A program made the position numbers and the translations under genes. A stretch of DNA of 17,940 bases from Nitrososphaerales archaeon TH1177 (lineage in GTDB: Archaea > Thermoproteota > Nitrososphaeria > Nitrososphaerales > Nitrososphaeraceae): NCBI GenBank assembly GCA_014523515.1, contig JAATVJ010000219.1:1-17940 (forward strand). The letters are read 5' to 3'. The notes under the pieces are model-generated. The model made no database searches, had not been told where the DNA came from, and saw nothing but the letters and a program-made list of their open reading frames with translations. Positions 6,686 through 15,464 of the stretch are shown here, in pieces (the first letter of the stretch is position 1; each line of letters opens with the position of its first letter).

Positions 6686-9600
6686 TTTGTTCATTCACCT
6701 TCATATATAAATCAACCATTCCTGTTCCAACAGGTACAGTTGCTCCCACAATAACATTTTCTGTAACTCCTTTTAATGCTTCCGTTTGTCCTTCCATTGA
6801 CGCTTTTGCAATAGTTGGAACGGTAATTTCAAATGCAGCCCTTGCCAAAACAGAAGTTTTAGTTCCAGCTATACCATGTCTTCCGATCTGTTGAAGATAT
6901 CCCTTAGATGTCATCAAATCTGATACCAGCATAATATGTCGAATGTCAACTTCCAAACCTTGTTCCTCTAGAGTATTAGTAATCTCGCGAACTAGAGCAG
7001 TTCTCGCTGCTTCTATTCCCAAGGTTTGCCATATTTCATAAACATTATTTGTTGTTACACGAGAAAGATCTATGCCATCTACATAGATTATTTTAGATAA
7101 ATTAGAACCTGCAGTTTGTATTACCCATTCTTCATTCTGTTTAACTATTGTAACTCTTTCTATATCAGGTACACCTTTTACTCGAGTATTGAGAAGCTTG
7201 TTTTTCAACAGTAGTAAAGTTTGAGCATCTAATTCTTCATTCATCTTTATAACAATACTCAATTCCTTTTCATCAAGAGTCGTTTCGTATTTCTTTTTAC
7301 TACCCTTTAGAATTTCAAAAATATCGGTCAAAATACAGCCTCGATCGTTTAGCTTATTTTCAGAAAAGGTTAATTTTATTATTCCACTATAATCAATATC
7401 TGTCTTTTCAACTACATCAATAACCTTAGTATGTATTATCTCTTTTGCAACATTTAATGCTTTTTCTCTAGAAATTCGATGTTCTTCATCAAGGTAAATA
7501 TCCATTGTAGGGGTTATAGGTTTTTTTCTTGCATCTACTAATTCTATTAAACGAGGGAGTCCAAGCGTTACATTTCGCTCTTTAACTCCAGCATAATGAA
7601 AAGTTCTCAAGGTCATTTGTGTTCCAGGCTCACCGATAGATTGAGCAGTAACCACTCCTACTGCTTCTCCCGGTTCAACCATAGCTCTTTCTATCAAATC
7701 AATAATTTTTTTAATAACCTTTTCTATTCCTTGTTTACTGAGTCGGTTTTCTAGTAATACATTTTCAATATTACTTTTTAATTTAAGATTAAAGTCAGAG
7801 ACATATTGATTTAATATACGTTTAATTTCTTCTTCATCTGCTTTTGCTCCTTCATCGACGACTGATTCACTCTCAATTATTCTAGAAATATTAACTGCTT
7901 CACCATGGTCACTTTTTGCCGGATCAATACCGTCCTCTCCATAGAGATATTGAATTATATTACCATGAGGATCTCTGACTGTACCATCATATTCCATTTT
8001 CAAATGTTCAAGAGCATTAATTAACCTTCTTTGCATATATCCAGATTGTTGAGTTCTTACAGCAGTATCAACTAAACCTTCTCTACCACCCATAGCATGG
8101 AAAAAGAATTCAAGAGGTGTAAGGCCATCTCGATAATTTGATTTAACAAAACCTTTTGCATCGGGATTTGTATCATTTATCTTGAAATGAGGTAAAGATC
8201 TATTATGATATCCTTTATGGATCCTCTTTCCTCTTATGGATTGTTGACCTAAAACAGCAGTCATTTGGCCTATATTTAGTGTAGAACCTCGAGCGCCTGT
8301 TGATGCCATTATAACTCCTGCGTTGTTATTTGGAAATGATCTATCAGCTATTCTGCCAGCCCGATCTCTTGCCCTGGAAAGTTCATTTACAAGGTATAAT
8401 TCTAACGCTTCTTCTGGTGATAATCCTCTAGTTAAGGGTAAACTTCCCTCTTTATACTGTTGAATTAGTTCATCGATCTTGTCATATGCTTTCTTGATTA
8501 CTCCTGTAATTTCTTTATGTGTCTCATCTGATAACCATAAATCTGAATAGCCATATGTGAAACCCCTATGAGTAATGAATGTTTTTAATATTACTAAAAT
8601 AGAATTAAGGAATTTTTGTGCTACATCGTTTCCATAATCCTTCGCTATTCTATGAAGAACGCTATCTGGCTCCTCTGCACCAATTGAGGCTTTATCTATT
8701 ACACCACTAATCAATTCTCCATTTTTAATTACAACATCTTTTCCTTCTCCCTTAATAGCTTTATTCCATTTTGACGTAATAATAAAATTGAAATCCTTTG
8801 GAAGAAATAGTGAAAATAATTGCTTTCCTGTATATACTTTATTACCATCTTTTTCAGCTTTTGGTTCTAGCATTGGACCAGTATAGCCTCCTAATAATGC
8901 TAAATTGAAAAATTCTTCTTTAGATAGAAGAGTTTCATCTTTTGTTAAAATATAAGCCCCTGTAATAAAGTCTCGAATGCCACCAATTATAGGTCCTCCA
9001 TATCTTGGAGAAATTAGCTGATCTTTCACACTCATCAATAAAGATGCTTCAGATCTTGCTTCTTCACTTTGGGGAACATGAAGGTTCATCTCGTCGCCAT
9101 CAAAATCAGCATTATAAGGAGGACAAACTGCTGGATGTAATCTAAAGGTTCTATACGGAAGAACCCTCACATAATGTGCCATTATAGACATTCTGTGTAA
9201 TGAAGGTTGTCTGTTAAAAATAACTATATCACCATCTGATAAATGTCGTTCAATAACATAACCAGGAACAATAGAATCGGCTACCATTTGTCTGTCATTT
9301 ACATAATCAAGTCTTATTTTTACTCCATCTGGTCTTATGATATAATTTGCTCCAGGATAGTTATTGGGCCCGTTAAAAACTAATTTTTTTAATTTATCTA
9401 TGTTCCAATTTGATACCGTTTCAGGGATGGTTAATTTTTTTGCAACTTCATACGGAATACCTACTTCAGAAATAGCAATATTTGGATCAGGTGAAATAAC
9501 AGTTCTACTTGAAAAATCAACTCTTTTTCCAGACAAAGAACCTCTAAATCTACCTTCTTTACCTTTTAACCTTTGTGTTAACGTCTTTAATGGTCTTCCT

Positions 9601-10478
9601 GATCTATGATGAGCCTGTGGAATTCCTGAAACTTCATTATCAAAATAGGTTGTGACATGATACTGGAGTAAATCTACTAAATCTTGGACAATCAATGGAG
9701 GAGTACCTGCTTCTTTGCTTTCTTTTAATCTTTGATTTACACGGATTATATCGACAAGTTTATGGGTTAAATCATCTTCAGATCTTATTCCTGTTTCAAG
9801 TATAATAGATGGTCTAACAGTTACTGGTGGGACGGGAAGAACCTGTAAAATAAACCACTCTGGGCGAGCAGTAGTAGGATCATAGCCTAATAGTTTTAGA
9901 TCATCATCTGTTATATTGACCATTCTTTCTCTAATAGTTATTGGCAAGAGTCGATTTTCTCCAGCATCAGTCTTTTCAACAAAGATAGTAGGTTTAGTAA
10001 AAATTAGGTCATATTGTTCCTTTTGACAATGAGGACAAATTTTTATTTTTTTGGATTTTTCTATTATTTCATCTTTAATATTTTCTAGAGTAATAACAGC
10101 ATAAGATGCCTTGGCATTTCTAATTTCTTTATAATATTCTAATTCTTCATTTTCTAATTTTATTCGATTACAGGATCTACAAGTTGTAAGTAATAATTTA
10201 TGAATATCATCTACAAATGCTATATGTAAAACGGGCTCTGCTAATTCGATATGACCAAAATGTCCAGGGCATTTTGCAGAGGTATTTCCACATGAAATAC
10301 ATTTTTGCCCTGGTTCAAGTGTTCCTAAACGGTTATCCATCAAGCCACCCTGAACTGGCATTCCATCTTCATCATAGGTTTCGGGTGCTGTTGTTTCAGC
10401 AACACTAAATTTTCTAACTTCTATAGGAGACCATATGCTAAATTTTATTGCACCTAAATTTTTAATTGATTCTTCCAT
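6660..10478 (-). CDS. rpoA: RNA polymerase subunit A, fused A'/A'' form
   Basis: This is the largest catalytic subunit, the homologue of bacterial beta' and eukaryotic Rpb1. Zinc ligands appear at C60, C63, C70 and H73, and at C100, C103, C148 and C151. The Mg-binding catalytic loop NADFDGDEMN is at 456-465 with D458, D460 and D462. The bridge helix and trigger-loop region include FFHAMGGREGLVDTAVRTQQ at about 792-811. The A'' half continues in the same frame from about residue 885, with EPGEAVGVVTAQSIGEPGTQ at 935-954 and the clamp element RTFHYAGVKERNVTLG. Most archaea split this gene into rpoA1 and rpoA2; the 1272-residue fusion is a thaumarchaeal trait. No stop or frameshift interrupts the junction. 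GAGGTGA lies seven bases before the ATG; rpoB ends 16 bp upstream. Confidence 0.98.
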   Translation of the reverse strand: MEESIKNLGAIKFSIWSPIEVRKFSVAETTAPETYDEDGMPVQGGLMDNRLGTLEPGQKCISCGNTSAKCPGHFGHIELAEPVLHIAFVDDIHKLLLTTCRSCNRIKLENEELEYYKEIRNAKASYAVITLENIKDEIIEKSKKIKICPHCQKEQYDLIFTKPTIFVEKTDAGENRLLPITIRERMVNITDDDLKLLGYDPTTARPEWFILQVLPVPPVTVRPSIILETGIRSEDDLTHKLVDIIRVNQRLKESKEAGTPPLIVQDLVDLLQYHVTTYFDNEVSGIPQAHHRSGRPLKTLTQRLKGKEGRFRGSLSGKRVDFSSRTVISPDPNIAISEVGIPYEVAKKLTIPETVSNWNIDKLKKLVFNGPNNYPGANYIIRPDGVKIRLDYVNDRQMVADSIVPGYVIERHLSDGDIVIFNRQPSLHRMSIMAHYVRVLPYRTFRLHPAVCPPYNADFDGDEMNLHVPQSEEARSEASLLMSVKDQLISPRYGGPIIGGIRDFITGAYILTKDETLLSKEEFFNLALLGGYTGPMLEPKAEKDGNKVYTGKQLFSLFLPKDFNFIITSKWNKAIKGEGKDVVIKNGELISGVIDKASIGAEEPDSVLHRIAKDYGNDVAQKFLNSILVILKTFITHRGFTYGYSDLWLSDETHKEITGVIKKAYDKIDELIQQYKEGSLPLTRGLSPEEALELYLVNELSRARDRAGRIADRSFPNNNAGVIMASTGARGSTLNIGQMTAVLGQQSIRGKRIHKGYHNRSLPHFKINDTNPDAKGFVKSNYRDGLTPLEFFFHAMGGREGLVDTAVRTQQSGYMQRRLINALEHLKMEYDGTVRDPHGNIIQYLYGEDGIDPAKSDHGEAVNISRIIESESVVDEGAKADEEEIKRILNQYVSDFNLKLKSNIENVLLENRLSKQGIEKVIKKIIDLIERAMVEPGEAVGVVTAQSIGEPGTQMTLRTFHYAGVKERNVTLGLPRLIELVDARKKPITPTMDIYLDEEHRISREKALNVAKEIIHTKVIDVVEKTDIDYSGIIKLTFSENKLNDRGCILTDIFEILKGSKKKYETTLDEKELSIVIKMNEELDAQTLLLLKNKLLNTRVKGVPDIERVTIVKQNEEWVIQTAGSNLSKIIYVDGIDLSRVTTNNVYEIWQTLGIEAARTALVREITNTLEEQGLEVDIRHIMLVSDLMTSKGYLQQIGRHGIAGTKTSVLARAAFEITVPTIAKASMEGQTEALKGVTENVIVGATVPVGTGMVDLYMKVNEQNEESGENN

Positions 10479-10484
10479 GTATTT

Positions 10485-10491
10485 TCACCTC
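10485..10491 (-). promoter_or_regulatory. Shine-Dalgarno of rpoA
   Basis: On the minus strand GAGGTGA ends six bases before the ATG at 10476-10478. It lies in the 16-bp gap between rpoB and rpoA and fixes the start of rpoA. Confidence 0.8.
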
Positions 10492-10494
10492 TAT

Positions 10495-13400
10495 CTATAA
10501 TTTCTCTTTTGGAATTAGCCTAGGAGCTATATTAAGGCTCATCATCTCTTGAAGTAATAACTTAAAGGCATATGCTATGACAATAGTTGAAATTTTTGCT
10601 TTATCCCCACAAACTCTGCATATATATCTTCGTTGTTTAATGTCATAATATGACAATAATCCACAACGTTCACATACATTTACTTCCGCTTTATCCGACT
10701 CTTCTAGTAATCGGTCTTTTAACATCATGGATGCACCATATGCAATAAGACAATCTCTTTCCATCTCTCCAAATCTTAGACCACCTCCTCTTGCTCTACC
10801 TTCAGTCGGCTGTTTGGTTAACATTTGAACTTGTCCTCGAGCTCTACTATGAATTTTGTCAGCTACCATGTGATGGAGTTTCTGATAATATACTACACCA
10901 ATATAAACTTCAACAGGAAATTTTAACCCAGTTCTTCCATCATACATTTCCTCTTTACCACTATATTTGAATCCATACTGTTCCATGACATCTTTTATAT
11001 CATTTAATTTCTCACCCAAAAAGGCCGAACCATCAACCACTTTTCCTCTTAATGAGGCTGCCTTTCCCCCTAAAGATTCCATGAACTGACCTACTGTCAT
11101 TCGAGATGGAAATGCATGAGGATTTATCATTATATCCGGAACAATACCCTCTTCGGTATATGGTAAATCTTCTTGATTTACAAGCATTCCAAGAACTCCT
11201 TTTTGTCCATGTCTTGAAGCAAATTTATCACCTATTTCAGGAATTCTCATATCTCTAACGCGGATTTTATACATTTTTCCCCCTTCTACAGATTGAGTCA
11301 TTATTACCGTATCTACAACTCCATTCTCAGATGGCCTTACACCTACAGAAGTATCACGCCTATAAGGGCCTTTTACTTCAAATTCTTTATATTCTTCAAT
11401 GAATCGTGGAGGAGATGTTCTACCAATAAGAATATCACCTCCAGAAACTATTGCTTCATGCATCACTGCACCATCTTGTTCCAACAATCGATAAGCTTTT
11501 TCTCCTCTAAATCCGCGAATATTTTCATCTGCTGAAGGTAACTCAAAAGTATCTTTCATTCCACCTGGATATTGTTTTGCTTCTGCTTCATATACTCTGT
11601 AAAAAAATGTTCTTGCTAAACCTCGTTCTACTGAAGACTTGTTGAATACAACTGCATCTTCAATGTTATAGCCCTCAAAAGGAAGTACGGCTACAACACA
11701 ATTCTGGCCTGTAGGTCGTTCATCAAGTCCAAGAAGGCTTATTGCTTTAGTACTAACTACTGGGATTTGAGGATACAACATAAAGTGTTGTCTGACATAT
11801 GTACTTGCATTCATTAAAGGAGTAGAGAATCCAAGGCTTTGTTTAGCCATGGCACTTTCATATGTATTTCTGGGAGATTGATTATGTTCAGGGTATGGTA
11901 TAACAGAAGCACCAATTCCAAGAATCGATGGAGGATATATTTCAACATGAGTTGTATTGGAGTCTATTGAATTGAGATCTATAGAGATAAAACAATTTTC
12001 TTCTTCATTGGCGTCAACCAGTTCTATTATTCCCATGTAAATCAAGTCTATCCATGAGAGGAATTTTTTATTGATCTTCTCAATAACTTCAGATGTCATT
12101 AGGGATTTTCCTTCTTTAACAATTGCAAGAGGTCTTAATACACGTCCAGAATTACAGGATATGTATAATCTTTTTGTAGCATTTACATTTAAAGAAGAAT
12201 AAAAATAAATTCCAATATGAGGATGGATTTTCCCATTTCGTCTGAGAACTCTGAGTGTATTTGCTAATTGAGAACCGTCTTCAATATAGCCTATTGCTTT
12301 TCCATCTACAAATATTCTACAACCATTTTTTCTTAAACTTTCATCTGCATCATCAATATGTTGGACTCTCAATTCATATAGCTTTTCTATAATTTCTGAA
12401 GATGAAACACTTACAGAGATTATTGCAGATAGAGCAAGATTTTTTACTAATCCACAATTTGAGCCTTCCGGTGTTTCTGCAGGGCAAATTCTACCAAAAT
12501 GAGTAGTATGAAGATCTCTTGCTTCAAAATTAGGTTGACTTCTACTAAGTGGAGATTGTATTCTACGTAAATGACTAATTGTAGACATGTAATTAGTTCT
12601 GTCTAATAATTGTGTAACTCCCACTCTTCCTCTTCCCCAATTACCTGTAGCTATTGCATTATTCAATTTATCAGATATGATACCAGGTCTTACTGCAGCT
12701 GCCACTGCATTGATTCCTCTTTTTTGTCCTGATCGTTCAAGTTGATACTTCATATCCCTTATTAAATTTCTAAATGCAGTCCTAAAAAGATCAGCAAGCA
12801 TTTGACCTGCAAATTTTATAACTTTATTTCCATAATGATCTTTATCATCATTATCTACCCATCCTAGTTTAAGTTCTACCAACTTGTTTGCAGCTTCTCC
12901 AAGAAATAAAGCTTTTTCACCACGATTTTCAGGATTTTTTCCTAAATGAGGTAACAATCCCCAATCTAATAGTGTTTCAGCACGCTTTATTTGAAATTCT
13001 TCGAGCATACCTGGAGCAATTCTTTTACTGATATAGACAATGGCATCCCTACTCGAAATAATTTCTCCCACTTTTTCAAATGAAGGTTCCAATTCGTCTT
13101 GTATCTTTTCATTAAAAGAAATAGCATTGGCTATATCTTTATCAGATTCAAGTCCCAAAGCACGAATCAATGTTATTAGAGGAATATCAACAGGAGAACC
13201 AGGTATCTTTGCTACTATGGAACCATCAGGTTTCATAATAAGTTCTAATTTTGCTCGATAACCTACTATAGAAGAATAAACTTTTGCTTTATAATTAAGT
13301 GTTCCAGCAGTTTCTTCTGCATCAACAATAATTTTATTATAGGACAAGTCTTCTAATCCTACTATTACTCTTTCAGATCCGTTTATAACAAAATAGCCAC

Positions 13401-13845
13401 CAGGATCTCTGGGATCTTCACCTAATTCGATTAACTTTGATTCCGGAAGATTATGAAGAATACATACATTAGATTTTACCATTACCGGCATATCACCAAT
13501 ATGAATGAATCTTGATTCAATTATTCTCCCATCTTCAACAATGCTACATTCAAGCATAATGGGAGAGGCATAAGTAAGATTTCTTAGCCTAGCCTCAACA
13601 GGGGCAACATGTGTAATAGATCCATCTAACTCCATAATTCTTGGACGTTGAAGTTTTATTTTTCCTAATTTCAACTTATATGGAAATTCAGCTGTTTCTA
13701 TTTCTACTTCGTTTACTTCATCTATTATACTTTGTAAGCCAGATTCCATAAACTCATTGTAAGAATTTAAATGCTGTCGTGCAATACCTTCTCTTCTTAA
13801 AATATCATTAATAATTGGCCATATATCAACAAAATTATTTATCAA
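10495..13845 (-). CDS. rpoB: RNA polymerase subunit B (unsplit)
   Basis: RpoB is the second largest catalytic subunit and forms the lobe, protrusion and wall of the polymerase. The N-terminus has WPIINDILRREGIARQHLNS and NGSERVIVGLEDL. The fork region RICPAETPEGSNCGLVKNLA lies near residues 450-475. The active-site motif GDKFASRHGQKGV is at 872-884. The C-terminal clamp zinc site is C1058/C1061 with C1076/C1079. At 1116 residues it is a single chain, unlike the split B'/B'' of many methanogens and halophiles. It starts at TTG (13843-13845). GGAG (13857-13860) directly follows the rpoH stop, 11 bases upstream of this start, and no better in-frame ATG precedes the conserved N-terminus. Confidence 0.98.
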   Translation of the reverse strand: MINNFVDIWPIINDILRREGIARQHLNSYNEFMESGLQSIIDEVNEVEIETAEFPYKLKLGKIKLQRPRIMELDGSITHVAPVEARLRNLTYASPIMLECSIVEDGRIIESRFIHIGDMPVMVKSNVCILHNLPESKLIELGEDPRDPGGYFVINGSERVIVGLEDLSYNKIIVDAEETAGTLNYKAKVYSSIVGYRAKLELIMKPDGSIVAKIPGSPVDIPLITLIRALGLESDKDIANAISFNEKIQDELEPSFEKVGEIISSRDAIVYISKRIAPGMLEEFQIKRAETLLDWGLLPHLGKNPENRGEKALFLGEAANKLVELKLGWVDNDDKDHYGNKVIKFAGQMLADLFRTAFRNLIRDMKYQLERSGQKRGINAVAAAVRPGIISDKLNNAIATGNWGRGRVGVTQLLDRTNYMSTISHLRRIQSPLSRSQPNFEARDLHTTHFGRICPAETPEGSNCGLVKNLALSAIISVSVSSSEIIEKLYELRVQHIDDADESLRKNGCRIFVDGKAIGYIEDGSQLANTLRVLRRNGKIHPHIGIYFYSSLNVNATKRLYISCNSGRVLRPLAIVKEGKSLMTSEVIEKINKKFLSWIDLIYMGIIELVDANEEENCFISIDLNSIDSNTTHVEIYPPSILGIGASVIPYPEHNQSPRNTYESAMAKQSLGFSTPLMNASTYVRQHFMLYPQIPVVSTKAISLLGLDERPTGQNCVVAVLPFEGYNIEDAVVFNKSSVERGLARTFFYRVYEAEAKQYPGGMKDTFELPSADENIRGFRGEKAYRLLEQDGAVMHEAIVSGGDILIGRTSPPRFIEEYKEFEVKGPYRRDTSVGVRPSENGVVDTVIMTQSVEGGKMYKIRVRDMRIPEIGDKFASRHGQKGVLGMLVNQEDLPYTEEGIVPDIMINPHAFPSRMTVGQFMESLGGKAASLRGKVVDGSAFLGEKLNDIKDVMEQYGFKYSGKEEMYDGRTGLKFPVEVYIGVVYYQKLHHMVADKIHSRARGQVQMLTKQPTEGRARGGGLRFGEMERDCLIAYGASMMLKDRLLEESDKAEVNVCERCGLLSYYDIKQRRYICRVCGDKAKISTIVIAYAFKLLLQEMMSLNIAPRLIPKEKL

Positions 13846-13860
13846 ATAACGTATATCTCC

Positions 13861-14112
13861 TTATCCCTGTACAACATATCTGTAATATACACTTTCACCT
13901 GCAGTTGGACTTTTTCTAGTAATTTTAATAATATCTCCTGGTCTAATATCCAGATCTTCTAATCCTTTATCATTTGACATAATATATGGAAGTTGATTAG
14001 TTCTTACGTTGAATTTTTTAAGAATATTTTCAGCTTCATCTTTAGGAAGAATTTCATGTTTTGGTTGATAGATATGATTTTTTACTTTGACAATTTTTTT
14101 ATCTACTGACAA
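13861..14112 (-). CDS. rpoH: RNA polymerase subunit H (Rpb5 C-terminal homologue)
   Basis: RpoH is the archaeal counterpart of the C-terminal domain of eukaryotic Rpb5 and sits at the lower jaw near incoming DNA. The 83 residues hold the whole conserved domain: HEILPKDEAENILKKFNV, LPYIMSNDKGLEDLDI, RPGDIIKITRKSPTAGES, then VYYRYVV at the end. Its length matches the family (about 75-85). The start is TTG at 14110-14112, backed by a strong GGAGGA eight bases upstream. It heads the polymerase cluster in the usual archaeal order, 15 bp before rpoB. Confidence 0.95.
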   Translation of the reverse strand: MSVDKKIVKVKNHIYQPKHEILPKDEAENILKKFNVRTNQLPYIMSNDKGLEDLDIRPGDIIKITRKSPTAGESVYYRYVVQG

Positions 14113-14312
14113 ATTAACAATCCTCCTTTCTTATATTTATCATTGGATAAATAAATTTTGATAAAAATAGATTTTTGCAATACGAAATCAGTAACTTTCT
14201 TGGAATAGGAGATATATGTAGTTTCTTAGAAAATTATAATTTTAGACAGCTATTAAAATATAACAGTTATGTATTTTAATAATTTGTGTATAGATTATTT
14301 TTGTATCATTAA
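14113..14312 (-). promoter_or_regulatory. Leader region between tRNA-His and rpoH
   Basis: This 200-bp stretch should hold the promoter of the RNA polymerase cluster and the 3' end signal of the tRNA. On the minus strand AT-rich TATA-like runs include AAATTTATTTAT (about 14148-14159) and CTATTTTTATC (about 14161-14171). I cannot decide between them. I see no ORF, no strong hairpin and no known riboswitch. Confidence 0.35.
14121..14126 (-). promoter_or_regulatory. Shine-Dalgarno deciding the TTG start of rpoH
   Basis: The minus strand reads GAAAGGAGGA over 14130-14121, with GGAGGA ending eight bases before TTG. It is the strongest ribosome binding site seen in the window and supports a non-ATG start. 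Confidence 0.8.
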
Positions 14313-14412
14313 GGCCTTCGGAGGGATTTGAACCCTCCTCAAGCGGTTTCTACCATTTTACAAAATAAAAGACCACAGCCGCCTATACTAACCAGGCTAT
14401 ACTACGAAGGCC
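14313..14412 (-). tRNA. tRNA-His (GTG) with a 25-nt intron
   Basis: The minus strand folds as a full cloverleaf. The acceptor is GCCTTCG/CGAAGGC with an extra encoded G(-1) opposite C73, the identity feature of tRNA-His. The D arm has GTAT/GTAT with two wobble pairs and a loop holding GG. The anticodon stem is GGCGG/CCGCT, with C-T-G-T-G-G in the loop, giving anticodon GTG. The T arm is GAGGG/CCCTC around TTCAAAT. CCA is not encoded. A 25-nt intron interrupts the gene after position 37, the canonical archaeal site. The gene lies 58 bp after the NIF3-family gene and 200 bp before rpoH, on the same strand as both. Confidence 0.93.
14348..14372 (-). other. Bulge-helix-bulge intron of tRNA-His
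   Basis: The intron sits between positions 37 and 38 of the tRNA. The precursor can form the canonical motif: a 4-bp central helix of exon CUGU with intron GUAG, flanked by the 3-nt bulges GG^U (5' site) and AA^A (3' site). An outer intron helix has CUUUUA opposite UAAAAUG. This is what the archaeal tRNA splicing endonuclease cuts. Confidence 0.85.
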
Positions 14413-14470
14413 ACTAATATTTTTATGAAAATGTACATTATTTATTCTTTAGAGAATTGAAAAACAAAAA

Positions 14471-15298
14471 TTAAAAATTACTATCATCAATTATACCTCT
14501 TTTAACCACTACTATTTCCCTTTTTTCTAGTTCTTGACAAATTCCATTCATTCCTATTGAGTCTCCAGCAAGATGTCCAAGAATAACAAGATTTTTACAT
14601 CTTTTGTCTTTTTTTAATTTTAAAAGTTCATTATAATCAATATGAAGGTAGATCACTGTAGAAATATTATTTTCGTAATAAGTGCGTGCAATATCATATC
14701 CTCCATTAGATCCAGCAGCTAGGATAAGAACCCACTTTCCCAATTTGTTGGTTGATTTCCCATTGCAAACTATAACTCTTGTTAAAGCTTTTTTAAATTC
14801 TGGTATTTCTTCTATTGCTTCTATTAAATGAGAGACAGATTCCAATTTTGAATTATGAAGTTTACTTAAAATAATCTTCCTCATATATTCATCAAGTGGC
14901 TGATGGATATTCAATAATGGCATATGGAGAAGTTGTGAGGTGCTAATTACATCATTATAAATTAAAGAATGAGATTTTAAAGAAACTTTATGTTTTAAAT
15001 CTTTAACCAATGAAATCGCTAGATTTTTTTTGATGCCATTCTCTACCATATAATCTATGTGTCTATCAAAAACTTTATGAAATGATAACAATGATTTTCC
15101 TAGTGGATGATGCGTTAAGACACAATCACAACCAAGGTTTTTGGCAAGATAAATATCTGCAGGATTTACATCAATGGAAACAAAAACCTTTTTAATATTA
15201 TTCCCTTTAACATGAATAGCACTATCAAATGGTATTTTTTTCCATCCCGCTAAATCTAAACCAATTTTCATTATTATACTTGTATCTAATCCTTCCAA
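14471..15298 (-). CDS. NIF3 / DUF34-family dinuclear-metal protein
   Basis: The protein belongs to the NIF3-like family, which binds two metal ions; its biochemical role is unsettled, and the common label GTP cyclohydrolase 1 type 2 is not supported by sequence alone. Family signs are LDLAGWKKIPFDSAIHVKGNNIKKVFVSIDVN at 14-45, VLTHHPLG at 60-67 with metal ligands H63 and H64, and the C-terminal NLVILGHLAGDS with H242. The usual glutamate four residues after that histidine (GHxxxE) appears as D246. The middle section is degenerate relative to families I know. The start is TTG (15296-15298); the ATG nine codons later would cut into the conserved N-terminal helix, so I prefer TTG, though no Shine-Dalgarno precedes it. 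It is divergent from the membrane gene at 15465. Confidence 0.85.
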   Translation of the reverse strand: MEGLDTSIIMKIGLDLAGWKKIPFDSAIHVKGNNIKKVFVSIDVNPADIYLAKNLGCDCVLTHHPLGKSLLSFHKVFDRHIDYMVENGIKKNLAISLVKDLKHKVSLKSHSLIYNDVISTSQLLHMPLLNIHQPLDEYMRKIILSKLHNSKLESVSHLIEAIEEIPEFKKALTRVIVCNGKSTNKLGKWVLILAAGSNGGYDIARTYYENNISTVIYLHIDYNELLKLKKDKRCKNLVILGHLAGDSIGMNGICQELEKREIVVVKRGIIDDSNF

Positions 15299-15464
15299 AA
15301 TATTCTAAAATAATATTAATAATGTAGAATATTTACTTTTAACATATTAAACTTCTTTGCCAATTACTAATAATCCTCAAAATTAATGAGACAGTAGCAA
15401 ATCTCTGATTGATTAATGGTAAAAAAATAATAATAATAAAAACTCAATAAAAAAATGAATTATT
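15299..15464. promoter_or_regulatory. Divergent intergenic region with AAT triplet run
   Basis: This 166-bp stretch separates two divergently read genes and should carry both promoters. It is AT-rich, with an AAT repeat (about 15427-15439) some 25-38 bp before the plus-strand TTG, which could serve as its TATA region. On the minus side AATATTATTTT-like runs precede the NIF3 start. No element is distinct enough to place firmly. Confidence 0.3.

Noticed and set aside
6519..6710. Plus-strand ORF opposite rpl30e
   Set aside because: It is a shadow of rpl30e and the end of rpoA.
9364..9609. Plus-strand ORF opposite rpoA
   Set aside because: It is a shadow of the conserved core of rpoA; the same applies to the short plus-strand frames at 10217-10408, 11293-11535 and 13040-13261 opposite rpoA and rpoB.
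15380..15420. Possible C/D box RNA (ATTAAT ends, CTGA-like D box)
   Set aside because: The C box does not fit RTGATGA and the terminal pairing is a short AT palindrome; there is no guide with a credible target.
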